From NCBI RefSeq assembly GCF_000218525.1, contig NZ_AFHO01000010.1, forward strand, positions 61,493 to 125,492: a DNA stretch of 64,000 nucleotides. Direction: 5' to 3'. Every line of letters begins with the position of its first letter. The first letter of the stretch is position 1. Below are positions 33,416-44,463 of this stretch, piece after piece. This DNA comes from Mesomycoplasma ovipneumoniae SC01 (GTDB taxonomy: Bacteria; Bacillota_I; Bacilli_A; Mycoplasmatales; Metamycoplasmataceae). Made by a program: the position numbers and the translations under genes. The notes under the pieces are model-generated. The model saw only the letters and a program-made list of their open reading frames with translations. It was not told the DNA's origin and searched no databases.

Positions 33416-33451
33416 AAATTCAGACAGGCTAACTAAGGCCTGTCTGAATTT
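33416..33451. terminator. Hairpin terminator after the third remnant
   Basis: AAATTCAGACAGGC and GCCTGTCTGAATTT around TAACTAAG. Kept with the remnant; may now serve the convergent tkt operon on the minus strand. Confidence 0.75.
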
Positions 33452-33509
33452 CTAATATTAATTTAACTTCAGAGTTTTAAGAAACAAGTTTTTTATGTTG
33501 ATTTTAAAT

Positions 33510-35453
33510 TTACTTATTTTCTAAAAATTTTAAAACTTTTTCAAATAAATAATCAACATTAAAACCTTTTAATTCATAAACAATGTCTCCTGGCGCTGAC
33601 TCACCAAAGCCACTAGCAAAATGTCCGGAAAATTTTTGGACAGTTGCTAATTTAAATCATAAAGGATCATTTGAAGCCTCAAGGGCAAAAATAGGCAACT
33701 TTTCTAATTCTAATTTTTTAATTAATAGCGGATTTTCAACTAAATTTTGTAAAATTGGAACTGAAATTAAATTAGCAAAAATTTGATTTTGCCCTAATTT
33801 ATCAATTAGTTTTTTGGCAAGCTGAACCTCAGAGCCAGAAGCGAGTATATTTATTTTAGCTGATTCAGTTTTTTTAATATAGTAGGCTGAGTCAATTTTT
33901 TCAAGATTTTTGTTGCAAGATTCTAAGGGTTGTCTTGTTGAGATAATTGCAGTTGGTTGTTTTTTTGAATTTAGCGCATAATTAAAGGCAAAAATTGTTT
34001 CAAATTCATCACAAGGCCGAATTACTAAAAAATTTGGAATTGATCTTAGCATTGCTAGTTGCTCAACAGGCTGGTGGGTCGGCCCATCGCCGCCGACTTG
34101 ATATGAGTCATGCGAAAAAATGTAAATTGGGCAAAGATTCATTAAGCCCGCAAGCCGCAGTGCTGCTTTTGCATAGTCGCTAAAAACTAAAAAAGTCGAA
34201 CAAATTGTATAAAAATTAGCATAAAGGGAAATTCCGTTGTTAATTGCCACCATTGCAAACTCACGAATTCCGTAGTCAATTAGTTTTTGGCCACTAAATT
34301 TAGTTTTAGTTGCAACCCCAAGATCAGCAGATCCGCCTAAAACAAGCAAGTCACTTTTGCCAATTTTTTGGATAATTTGTTCAACATAATCCCGGATTGC
34401 CTGGTTTATTTTAACAAAAGTCAGTCCTTCTAAATTAAAAAGTTCTTTGTTTTTAAGGAAGTTTTCAAATCTTTGTCCAAGAAGTGGATATTTTTGTTTG
34501 TAAATAGTAAAATTTTTTTCTCACTCTAAGTATTTTTGATTTTTTGGCACTAATAAATTAGCCCCTATTTCATAGGCTTTTTGCTCGTAGTCAAAAGGTT
34601 CTAATTTTTCCAGTCCCAAATTAGCCTTAAATTCATAGGTTTTTTGAGCACTGACTGATCCATGATGCCCTTTGCTTGAATTGGCAAATTCTGTTCCAAA
34701 GGCAATAATAGTTGGAACTTGAATATAAACAGGTCTGTCAGATTTTCTTGCTTTTTCAAGGGCTAAATTGATATTTTCAACTTGATTATCTTTTAAAATA
34801 ATTGCATCAAAGCCGATTGATTTAAAAAAATTAGCAAAATCAAGATTATTAACAAAACTAGCGCTTGTATCGATTTGAATGTTATTAAAATCGTGGATAA
34901 GTATTAATTTTGACAGTTTATTTGTGCCGGCAAAAGCTAGGGCTTCTAAGCTAACACCTTCTTGAAAATCGCCATCGCCACATAAGACATAAGTAAAATG
35001 GTCAATAATTTTTAAATCATCTTGATTAAATTTTTGGCCTAGTGTTTTTTCGGCTAGTGCCATTCCGACAGCCATTGCGACTCCTTGGCCTAGCGGTCCA
35101 GTTGAGGCATCGATATATTCTAATTTGTCAATCTCGGGGTGAGACGGTGTTTTTGACTCAAGTTGTTTATGATTTTTAATATCTTCAAGGGAGATTAGAC
35201 CCATTAAATGATACAGAGAATAGAGACCCATTGAACCATGGCCGGCTGATAAAACAAAGCGATCGCGATTAATTCACTTTGGATTTAGCGGGCTAAAATT
35301 TAAATTTTGACCAATTAGGCTATAAAAAATTTCACTTGCCCCAAGAGCCATACCAATATGACCGCCACCAGCATTATTAATTCCGTCAAGGGCAATTGCG
35401 CGCATTGTTGCTAAAAAAAGCTTTAAATTAGGCAGTTTTTGCTCGTTTTCCAT
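33510..35453 (-). CDS. tkt: Transketolase
   Basis: A 647-residue transketolase, the thiamine-diphosphate enzyme that moves two-carbon units between pentose and other sugar phosphates. The TPP-binding GDGDFQEGVSLEA block (near residue 150), GINNAGGGHIGMALGASEI at the N-terminus, DYGIREFAMVAINNGI (active-site Glu) and the SHDSYQVGGDGPTHQPVEQLA loop are all present. Its ATG lies 26 bases inside the end of ulaA. It is the last gene of the rpe-ula-tkt operon and links the sugar-acid PTS to the non-oxidative pentose phosphate pathway. Full length. Confidence 0.95.
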
Positions 35454-36948
35454 GGTATTTTTTGATAACTCCGTCGATAATAAAAATCAAATAAACTAAA
35501 ATGCTAAAAGCTAGAATTACATATTTTCCAACTTTGGGAATTAGCCCAAGAATTCCGGGAATATAGCCAATAAAATAGTCTGTATCGCCTCAGTTTAGAC
35601 TAATTAGCGATTGTTTTGTGGCTCCGCCAGCTGTAATTAAATCACCAAGTGAGTTTGTCTCAAGCGGTGTTCAATTTCCAAGCGCAAAAAATACCGGAAT
35701 AAATGTAATAATCAGTCCACCAACAAAAGGTCCGATAATAGCGCCCCAAATTCCGCCTTTTACGTTGCCAAAAACTCCTGAAGTTGCCCCTAAAAAGAAA
35801 TGTGGAACTAGTCCTGGAAGAATTATTGCCGGAATTAGAGCTGCATAGCCAAGTCCTAGTGTAATAAAAAGTCCAATTATTCCTGCTAAAAAAGAGGAAA
35901 TAAAGCCAATAATAATTGCATTTGGCGCATAGGGAAAAACTACCGGACAGTCAACAGCGACTTTGGCATTTTTAATTAATTTGTCCGAAAAACCTTTAAA
36001 CATCGGTACTAATTCGCCAACAAATAGCCTAACTCCGGCAAGAATAATTTCAACTCCGGCAGTAAAAGTAAAGGCCGAAATTATCATCGTTACAACTCAG
36101 TTTCTTGATGATAAAATACTAATTACATTAGCATCAGCAACTGTGTCAAACCGTCCTAATTCATAAAGAATTCCTGCTGGTAAAAAGGCAAAAATGTAAA
36201 AAAGAAAGACAGTTAGAGAAATTGAAACTAATGTGTTTCGAAAAAAATAAAGTGATTGGGGAAATTTAATTTCTTCTGTTGAAAGCAGTGTTTTTTTGGA
36301 AATTTTTGCAATTGACTCGCCAATTAGACCTGAAAGGGCATAACCAAATCCGCCGGTGTGGCCTAGGGCAATTTCGTTTGTTCCGGTAATTTGGCGCATA
36401 TATCTTTGTTGAGCTGCAGGTGAGATTACCATATAAAGGGCTAAAATACTTGCTCCGGCAATTAGGGCCATTGCAAAATCTGCTGAACTATTTTGAAAAT
36501 CAAAGCCAGAAGTGTACATAACAGCGGCCAGCATTAAAGAAGAATAATAAAGAACATGGCCGGAAAGATAGACATATTTTAGTCTTGAAAAAGTTGCCAG
36601 AATAATATTTAAAATCATCGCAATAACCATAATTAGCGATCCTAAAGTTGCAATACTTGGCAAACTCTGGGCTAGCGCGCCTGCAAAAGCGTCATTATTT
36701 GGAATAACACCGCTTAGATTATAAACTCTTTGGAAAAGTGGTTGGAATGAATTTAGCGAGCTAACTAAAACACCAGCACCGCCACCTAAAATAATAAAAC
36801 CAACACTTACTTTAAAAGAACTAACAATAATTTGTGAGACTTTTTTGCGCATTGCAACAGCGCCAATTAGCGTAAAAAGTCCAACTAGCAGAGCTGGTGT
36901 GCCGACAAAATCCTTTAGAAAACCTAAAAGTCAAAGACCGAAATTCAT
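35428..36948 (-). CDS. ulaA: Ascorbate-type PTS permease, EIIC component
   Basis: A 506-residue membrane permease of the UlaA/SgaT family with about ten hydrophobic segments. Conserved-looking blocks include GFIILGGGAGVLVSSLN, the Gly-rich GHTGGFGYALSGLIGE, the PHFFLGATSGVFGNVKGG loop and WGAIIGPFVGG. UlaA transports L-ascorbate, phosphorylating it through the partner EIIA and EIIB. AAAGGA precedes the ATG. The gene follows ulaB at 16 bases and overlaps tkt. Related sugar acids cannot be excluded as substrate. Confidence 0.9.
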
Positions 36949-36964
36949 CAGTTATCCTTTCGTA

Positions 36965-37240
36965 TTAGTTTAGTTTTAAAGCTATTTTTAGTTTGGATTC
37001 AAGTTCTTCTTTTGATAAAATGTTCGTTAAAATTACCATTTTTTCTTTATCAAAATCAAGACTTGGGGCAACATCAGCGCCAATAACTACTAAATCAACG
37101 CCACGCGAATTAAAACTGGAAATATTAGTGTGTTCAACTGAATCATAATTGACATTTAATTTATCAAGCACAAATTTTACATTCATCTCTAATAATAAAG
37201 ATGAACCTAGTCCTGAACCACAAACGCATTTAATGTTCAT
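36965..37240 (-). CDS. ulaB: Ascorbate-type PTS EIIB component
   Basis: A 91-residue cytoplasmic EIIB, MNIKCVCGSGLGSSLLLEMN. The CGSGLGSS loop with Cys7 is the phosphocysteine site of the UlaB/lactose-type fold. It accepts phosphate from EIIA (37230-37685) and passes it to the sugar acid bound by UlaA. The start overlaps the end of the EIIA gene by 11 bases, so the two are coupled. Length fits the family. Confidence 0.92.
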   Translation of the reverse strand: MNIKCVCGSGLGSSLLLEMNVKFVLDKLNVNYDSVEHTNISSFNSRGVDLVVIGADVAPSLDFDKEKMVILTNILSKEELESKLKIALKLN

Positions 37241-37685
37241 TTTTTATACCTCGGTATTTATTAATAATTTGATAAAATTCTTTAATTGTTCTAGAAGCAT
37301 AAATTTCTTTTTTGAAATCTGAATTACCAAAAAAGAGCCCAAATTCTTGAATTAATTCAATATGATCATCAGAATTTGGCGCAGACAAAGTGATAATAAT
37401 TTTTGCTTTTTTATCTTTTTGGTTATTAAAAGTGATCATTTCATTTAAGACTAAAATTGAAGTTCCAACTTCTAGACAATAATCGCCAACAGGCGCATGC
37501 AAAAGTGCCACACCTTCTTCAAGTACATAATAGGCACCGTATTTTGCTGTTTGTTCCATGATTGCTTTTTCAAGATCAAAAGTTGCTTTTTTATTTTCAA
37601 CTAAGATCCTTACGCCCTCATGAACTGACTGCTTTCAGTTTTGAATTTTGCAAAATTTAGTCATTTTTTCATTAAAAAGTTCCAT
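37230..37685 (-). CDS. ulaC: PTS EIIA component (UlaC/PtsN-like)
   Basis: A 151-residue EIIA of the mannitol/fructose/ascorbate class. The phosphorylated His is in GVALLHAPVGDYCLEVG (about His63), after the AIMEQTAKYGAYYVLEEG helix-strand typical of this fold. It receives phosphate from HPr, itself charged by the enzyme I at 12606-14342, and hands it to UlaB. GGAGGAAAT precedes the ATG. The gene overlaps the small membrane-protein gene upstream by 14 bases and ulaB downstream by 11. Confidence 0.9.
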
Positions 37686-37986
37686 TATTTCCTCCGGTAT
37701 TAATAAAAGCGAGTGTCATAAACAATATAAATGCAAGTAAAAGAACGCCAATAAAGGCAAAAAAGACGATTCACCCTGCTTTTGTTGTTGTTTTTGTTTG
37801 AATTTCTTTTGGTTTTGGCATTGATTTGATGTAAAAAAATTTATTTGGATTGTTTTTTAAAATAATTGCTTCATTTTTGGACTTTTGAAGTAATTTTTCT
37901 AGTTCAATTTCGCTTTTATTTTCAAGCTCAGACATTTCAAAGTCATATAATTCAACAAGTTGTTTTTTTAGTTCTTTTTTTCTCAT
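37672..37986 (-). CDS. Small protein with one C-terminal membrane segment
   Basis: A 104-residue protein: a charged N-terminal region with coiled-coil character (MRKKELKKQLVELYDFEMSE), a basic middle, then one hydrophobic helix (VFFAFIGVLLLAFILFMTLAF) near residues 74-94. It begins at the base after the previous stop and ends inside the EIIA gene. I do not recognise a family. Its fixed place between the membrane genes and the PTS components suggests a role in assembling or anchoring the transport system, which is inference only. Confidence 0.65.
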
Positions 37987-38655
37987 TTATTTCCCCAATG
38001 CGTTAAATTTGCTGATAAAATTCTGTAATAAAAACGGATAAAACAAAAAATACTTCTTCAAAAATGCCAGTTTTTTATATTTAAAATATGAATTAGCCAG
38101 TTTAAATTCGTCCTTTTCTAATTTTGTCAGTAAAATTTGCTTTGATTCTTTATATGATTGTGAGTAAATTTTTTGATTTAGAAAAAAATCCAAAAATACC
38201 ACAAAAACAGTTAAAATCAAAAAACACAAACTAACAATTAAATAGCTTAAAAATGCAAATAAAAAACTCAAATGAAAACTTATAAGAAAACTGGAAAAAA
38301 GAAACATATCAATTTGCAATGATTTTTTGGTCTTTAGGAGATAAAAATTATAAAAATAAAGCAAATTAACTACGCCATAAATGTTATTTTCTAAATAAAA
38401 ATTAGGAATTTTGATTATTTTTTGGCTGATTCAAATAGGTTTTAAGAAAAAATCTTTAATTAGTAAAATTATGAATTTTTGCTGATATTTATTAATAAAG
38501 TCTTGTTTTATCGTTTCAAGATCGAGTTTAATTGGAATTTTTAGCTTAGAATATTTAATTTTTAGATTGACTCTATAGATAAAAAAGATAAAAAGTTGAA
38601 CAAGGAAAAAGATAATTCAAACAGCTAAAATGTATCAAAACAGATTTTTAAGCAT
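37987..38655 (-). CDS. Membrane protein of unknown function
   Basis: A 222-residue protein. There is one N-terminal membrane segment (FWYILAVWIIFFLVQLFIFFI, residues 5-27), a basic stretch of about 90 residues, then a long hydrophobic pair around residues 118-158 (FLFAFLSYLIVSLCFLILT and neighbours), and a Lys/Phe-rich tail. It overlaps the upstream gene by eight bases and abuts the next. No motif recognised. Part of the rpe-tkt operon. Confidence 0.65.
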
Positions 38656-39271
38656 TTTTCTCCTTGTTAAAGTGGTTAATTGAGCTAAAATAATCAATTA
38701 TTTTTTTGGGAACATAAATTTTTTGACTATTTTGTCTTAGTTTTTTTATAATCTCGCCTTGGCTTCAAATTTCAAATCTAGTTTTGTTGTCAATTTGACT
38801 AAAATCAATCCGATCATCAACTAAAATGACAATTTTTGAATTAGAAAATTTCTTATCTAATAATTTAAAAAGTGACTCAAATTGGCTTTTGGAAAAGTAA
38901 TTTTGCTTTAAAATCTTACCTTTTTTCAAAAAACTAATGTTTTCATCAATTATTATTTTATCAATACCTACTTGATAATTGATAATATTAGAAACGAAAA
39001 AGAGGTTTGATTCATTGACAATAAGACCAGGCAAAACTGAATAATTTAGTTTTGAAAAACGATTTTTTAAGAGTAAATTTGTCATAACTTTTACATCTGC
39101 AGAGGCATTTATAATTTCAAGAGCATCAATTGTGAATTTTTCTACCGAAATTAGTTTTTGTTGAGATATTTTTTCTGGGGTTTTTTCAAATAATCTTTTG
39201 AAAATGAAAAAAGTCAAAATGAGAAACAGCAACCCAACGGTCGAATACAAAACAATATTAATTAAGGGCAT
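38648..39271 (-). CDS. Hypothetical protein with N-terminal membrane anchor
   Basis: A 207-residue protein: MPLINIVLYSTVGLLFLILTFFIFKRLFEK gives a single N-terminal membrane segment ending in positive charges, so the rest is probably cytoplasmic. The body has two strand-like hydrophobic stretches (IDKIIIDENISFL and SKIVILVDDRIDF). The layout recalls a nuclease-related domain tethered to the membrane, but I see no catalytic triad that would justify the call. The start overlaps rpe by 14 bases and the end overlaps the next gene by eight. Confidence 0.6.
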
Positions 39272-39914
39272 TTTTTTGGTTTCCTCAAAGTCTAGAGAAT
39301 TCAGAAAAATTTGGATATGAAAAAATTATGCTGCCACCTATTGCAACATCAACTTTCCATTTTTCAAACTCAATTCAATTTTCCTTGCGCAATCCACCAT
39401 CAGTGTAAATTTTAATTTTTTTATTTATTGAGCGAATTTCGGCTATTTTTGAAAGAAGTCGTTGATTTAAAGGCTCGCCAACTCCGCCAATTTTATTTAT
39501 TGTCATTAATAAAATGACGTTTGAACATGAAATTATTTGGCTAAAGTCTTCAATTTTTTGGTCAGCTTGAATCATTAAACCAAAATTTATATTCGAGTAA
39601 AACTGATTTAGTCTTTCAAAATCAGTTTTTGAAACTTGTTCAGCGGGTAAAAAAATTGTTTTAAAACCTATTTGAACTAATTTTTCAACTTTTTCAAGTG
39701 AATTTTTGCACATTAAATGTGCATCAAATTCAATATTAGGGAATAATTTTATTAAATAACTTGCAATTTGGTAGTTTAGTCCAAAATTTGGAGCATAAAT
39801 TTGATCAACAAAATCAATATGGCCATATTTTAAGCCGTTATTTTGCAGTTTTGTTAAAATTTTAATCACTTTAAAAATGTTAAGTGCGCTAATGCTTTGT
39901 GAGTATTCCAACAT
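39258..39914 (-). CDS. rpe: Ribulose-phosphate 3-epimerase-like protein
   Basis: A 218-residue TIM-barrel protein of the Rpe family (D-ribulose 5-phosphate to D-xylulose 5-phosphate). GHIDFVDQIYAPNFGLN corresponds to the HxDxMDGxFVPN block, FDAHLM to the DVHLM metal site, LLMTINKIGGVGE to the active-site loop, and IYTDGGL to the DGG phosphate site. Several positions differ from the usual consensus, so the substrate could be shifted. It is the first gene of the minus-strand operon that ends in tkt. A GGGGTTTA Shine-Dalgarno precedes the ATG. Confidence 0.8.
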
Positions 39915-40131
39915 TAAACCCCATTCACGATTTTTGTAGTTAATTAAATTTTACTTTTTTTTTTTTTTGTTAGCATTTTTAAAATTTTTTTCATTCTAAC
40001 CAAAAAAAATTAAAAAATCATTTGTTTTCTACAAAAAACAGGAAATAATATTGAAATTAGTATATTAATTTTTGGCACTTTCAAAAAAGGTGTGACAAAT
40101 TAAAATAATACAAATTGCAGCCAAAAATAAA

Positions 40132-40251
40132 GGGCTTATAATACTAAAATAGCTAGTAAAAAAAGGATTTTTTAACTTTTCAATTTGTGTAATTCTTATG
40201 TATCTATGGTACAATTATTATAATTATTTAAATTTTTTTGGGGGGAAAATT
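40132..40251 (+). promoter_or_regulatory. Shared upstream cassette, copy 3 (before M26 protease 1)
   Basis: GGGCTTATAATACTAAAATA and AAGGATTTTTTAA match the cassettes before 29222 and 30671. The -10 is TACAAT (40210-40215) preceded by TATGG. A G6 run (40240-40245) serves as Shine-Dalgarno six bases before ATG 40252. The preceding part of the gap (39915-40131) is AT-rich with a poly-T run and no gene. Confidence 0.6.
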
Positions 40252-43200
40252 ATGAAAAAATTTCTTTTACTAAAGAAAGCTACTGTTGGTTTAGTTTTCC
40301 TGTCATTATCACCAATATTTATTATCACAGCTTGTAAAAGCGAAGTTGATAAAAAACCTACTACTTCTAATAATGAAGATTCTAAAAATGAAGGTTTTAA
40401 AAATGATGCTTCTAAGAATGATGAAGCTAAAAAAGATCCTAAAAATGAAGCTCCTAAGAATCATGATACTAAAAATGATGTAGATAATCAAGAACAAGTT
40501 TTTCCAAACCAAGAAAATAATTCAAATCAAGAAGGCACAGGACAAATTATTAATGTCTCTTCTGTTTTTGAGGATAAAACCTTTTTAGTAAACAAACAAG
40601 CTGAAGTTGATAATGTTTCTTCAAAAATAAATGGGTCAAAAATCGAATTTAAAAATATAAATTCTGCAAATTTATATCATTTTAATAATCAAGGCAAGTA
40701 TGTAAAGCTACTTTCAGTTAGTAATTTAGATTCTGATTTAAAAAACTATAAAATCAAATTAGATTCAGAAGATTTGCTAAAAAATGTGTGATTGAATGTA
40801 AAATCTGTTGAAGATGAAGGCAATTATTATAAATTTGCTGGTGAATTTAATGAAAATTTCATAAATATTTTAAATAATGGAACAGTTAGTTCTACTTTTG
40901 ACATTTATTTACCTAAAACTAAAAATGTAGCAGGTTTAATCACGACTTTTGAACAATTAATTAGTGAAATTCGTGCAAATCCCTCTGGAAAATTTAAATT
41001 AGCAAATGATATTTCTGCAGAAAATACAGAAATAGGTAGTCATTCTAAATCCTATTTAGAAAATGTTTATTTTTCTGGAAGTTTAGAAAGTCTTGAAGGC
41101 AAAAATTTTACTATTTACGATTTAAAAAAGCCACTTTTTGACAATTTAAATAACGCCATAATACAAAATATTAATTTTAAAAATCTCAAAATTAAGTCAT
41201 TAAATAATTCACAAAGCGAAATTGGTGCCATTGCAAACGTTTCATCGGGTTCAACGGTTAATAATGTTCATCTTTTTGGCGATGTTATAGGCCTAAAAAT
41301 GGTAGGCGGAATTATCGGTGCAATGGATAATAATTCTGTTATTAAAAACTCAAGTTTTCATGGAAATGTTTATTCTTCCCAATCTGCCGGCGGACTTAGC
41401 GGAGTAGTAACAAGAGGAAGTTCGATTGAGAATTCTTATGCAAATATAAATGTCACATCTAAATTAATAAATTCTGATAAACTTGGCGGGATTGTTGGTG
41501 ATCTAGGACAAAATTCATCCTTAAAAAACATTGTAATTAAAGGAAATGTTTTAAATAATGGCCGTGATGAATTTCCTGAGTCTGGTGGATTAATCGGTTC
41601 AGTTTCCACAAACGGAACTCAGGATAATCCTGATACTGGAAGTGTTGAAAATATTTATGCAAATATAAATTTTTTCAATGCAAAACCAATTTTTGGTAAC
41701 TTTTATAAATCAAGTTTTTTTGACTATGAAAAATTGTTTAAAAATATAAATTTTGTTAATAATTCTGGTGTTGAAAATTTTCCTTGACTCAATATAATTA
41801 ATGAAAATACTTTTAATGAAACTGCAAAAAAATGGGAAGATTTAAGTAACCAAAATATTAAGCTAAAAACTTTAAATTTCTCCTATTTAAAAGGATATCA
41901 GTCTGATTTTAGCATTGCTTATTCCAATTTTGCAAAACTTTTGCCGTTTTATGATCGTTATACAATTATGAATTATGCACATAAAGTGGATAAAAATTCT
42001 AACCTTTACAGAAAAAAATTACTTGGATTTGAATTTTATGACAATCAAAATTTAATAAAAAATCTTGCTCGCGAAAAATCAAAGGTAAACAAACTAATAA
42101 TTTACTTTGGCGATGACCAAAAAGAAGAATTCAAAATAGACAGTTTTAAGCAAAACACTGACGGAATCATTGACTTTTCTTTTGAGAGTAATGGTTCTAA
42201 ATTTATTGTTCATCCAAATATTTTAATATCTGATAAAAAAACTGAATTAGTTTCTGGATTGATAAGTCTTTTAAAAAATATTAATTTATCTGATAATTCA
42301 ATTTTTGATACACAAAATAATTTTGTTGATAGCAGTCCGATAAAAGAACAACTTTTTATTGACACACATGAGACTGAAGTTAAAAATGATTTGGAAAATA
42401 TAATTAATTCAGTTTCAAATAATATTGATATTTTTGATCTAAATGACACTAAATTTACTGAATTTTATAAAAAAGATTTAGAAAAAGAAAAAAATTCTAT
42501 CTATATTGGCCTAAATTATTTGTACCGTTGATACTCAATGTCGGATTTTAAAGATAAATTATTGTATTCATTAGGAATTTACGGAAAATCAAGCGATAGT
42601 CTATCATTGTTAAAAGACATTGGAAAATTGGACTTTATTAATCTAAAAGCAGATAAAACTGCAAATGGTTATCGTGATGTTTTTGCAAAATATTTAAAAC
42701 CAAATTCAGTTGGCGATTTTATTGAATATAATTATAATTTATTTAAAGAACAAGGCCAAACTATCGATAAATATTTTGAATCACTGACAAAAGCATATAT
42801 TACAAAAGTTGAAAGTAAATCCGATAAATCAGCAAATAAACCAATGGTCGAAAGATTTAAACAAGAAGAACAAGCTAATAAGCTTTTACCACTTTTGACT
42901 GTAAAAGACGAAAATACTCTTTGATTTATTTTTACAACAAATAGTAATATTTCAGGATTATTTTCACAGTATAGTTCTTCAAGCGAATCACTAAAAACAC
43001 AAATTAAAGAATTTGCCGAAGCAGCCCAAGGCTACTACGATGTTTTATACCGAATTTTAAATGAAAAATCAAAAAAAACTATGCAAAATCACATAGTTGA
43101 TGTTTATGATGGTTTTGGTTCGAAAAATGATAACGGCGTTAAGGCTTATTCTCTACCAATTAATCATTGAGTAGGACGCCTAGGAAAACGCTATTCTGCT

Positions 43201-44220
43201 TATGTTCCTGAAGGAAATAAAAAAATTATTTATTTTGATAATACAAAATTATTAACAAATGAAGCTAAGTCTGTATTTTCGCATGAAAGTACTCATACTT
43301 TTGATAATGATATTTTGCTAGATGGATATGGAAAAAGATTTGGACATAGGGCTGAATCTTTTGCAAGAGGGATGTTTCAAGCGCCTAAGGTTGGTTCTAA
43401 TGGAGATTTAGCATTTAATTTTATTTACAAATACACTGGTGATCAAGTTGTCCGCAACTCTAGTCCAGAAAGATTCGCTAATTTAGCTGATCTTGAAAAA
43501 TACTATAAAAATTTTTTTGACCTAATTTATGTTTTAGATTTAGCAGAAGCTGAAGCAATAATTTCAAAAAAATCCAATATTAATAATTACAAAAAGCTTA
43601 GACTTGAAAATGGCGATTTTACAAAAAGAGATATTTTATCTAGAGCTCAAAATTCCGATTTTGATTCTGTAAATTCAATTAATGATTTAGTTGATAAAAA
43701 TATTGTTGGTTCAAATGTTTCAGGAGACTCAACTACATCATTTGGACATAATAATTATTATACTGTAAATTTCTTTAATCCTTATTTTGGAATACTTGAA
43801 AATACACAAGGAGTCTCTGGTGGACTCAATTTTAGAAGGGTTGCATTTGAACTTCTTGCCGAAAAAGGTTATTATGGCGGAATGATTCCTTATATTTCTG
43901 CCAAATCAAATAAGGAAACTAATGTGCTAGAAGGTGTTGTTAAAGGTAGTGATACTCACGTTTTAAAAATGATTTTTGGTGATAAATACAAATCTTTTAG
44001 TGATTTTAAAAAAGATATGTATAAACAAAGAAACGATAAACTCAATAAATTAAAACCATTTACTTTTGATTTTAATAGTCAAAAATACGAAATAAATTCT
44101 TTTGATGATTTAAAAAAAGTTTTTATAAATAATTCTGATTTAAACACAATAAGAGTTAGAATTCATGTTGCCATGAATAAACAAACCGACGAGTATCGAC
44201 AATCAATATTTAACGACTAA
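40252..44220 (+). CDS. M26 (IgA1 protease/ZmpB-like) zinc metalloprotease lipoprotein 1
   Basis: A 1322-residue surface lipoprotein with lipobox ITAC (Cys28). A low-complexity Lys/Asn/Glu/Asp stretch spans residues 30-100. A GLUG-type beta repeat region follows (GGIIGAMDNNSVIKNSSFHG near residue 353, GGLSGVVTRGSSIENSYAN near 378). The C-terminal M26 catalytic domain holds HESTH at residues 1011-1015 and, 20 residues on, Glu1035 in HRAESFARGMFQAP. This HExxH-x19-E layout and the GYGKRFGHRAE sequence match streptococcal IgA1 protease and ZmpB. Those cleave host IgA or other glycoproteins; the target here is unknown. Many TGA Trp codons. A G6 Shine-Dalgarno precedes it. A close tandem paralogue follows. 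Confidence 0.85.
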
Positions 44221-44283
44221 TTAGAAATATTAAAGTAAGACTGATTTATTTTAAATTTGCAATGCAAATTAAAATATTTTTAA

Positions 44284-44315
44284 TAAATTAGTCCCGAGTT
44301 TCACAGTAAATTAGT
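44284..44315. repeat. Footprint-like remnant of the mobile element
   Basis: Two direct copies of TAAATTAGT (44284-44292, 44307-44315) flank CCCGAGTTTCACAG, which equals the element end (CCCGAGTTTTCCAG) with small changes. The equivalent position behind M26 gene 2 holds element copy C. Confidence 0.55.
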
Positions 44316-44392
44316 AGAAAAAATTAAAACAACTAGTTTTTTATTTTTTCTTTAGAGTTAAAACAATAAAAATCAACATAGTCACAAATTTT

Positions 44393-44463
44393 ATTAGATT
44401 TCTAATTCTCAAATATCTATGCTACAATTATGTATAATTATTTAAATTTTTGTGGGGGAAATT
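44393..44463 (+). promoter_or_regulatory. Promoter of M26 protease 2
   Basis: The same 3' half of the cassette as before 40252: TATGC plus TACAAT at 44423-44428, AATTATTTAAATTTTTGT, then G5 before AAATT and the ATG. The G run is one shorter than in copy 3. The distal GGCTTATAATAC part is not recognisable here. Confidence 0.55.
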
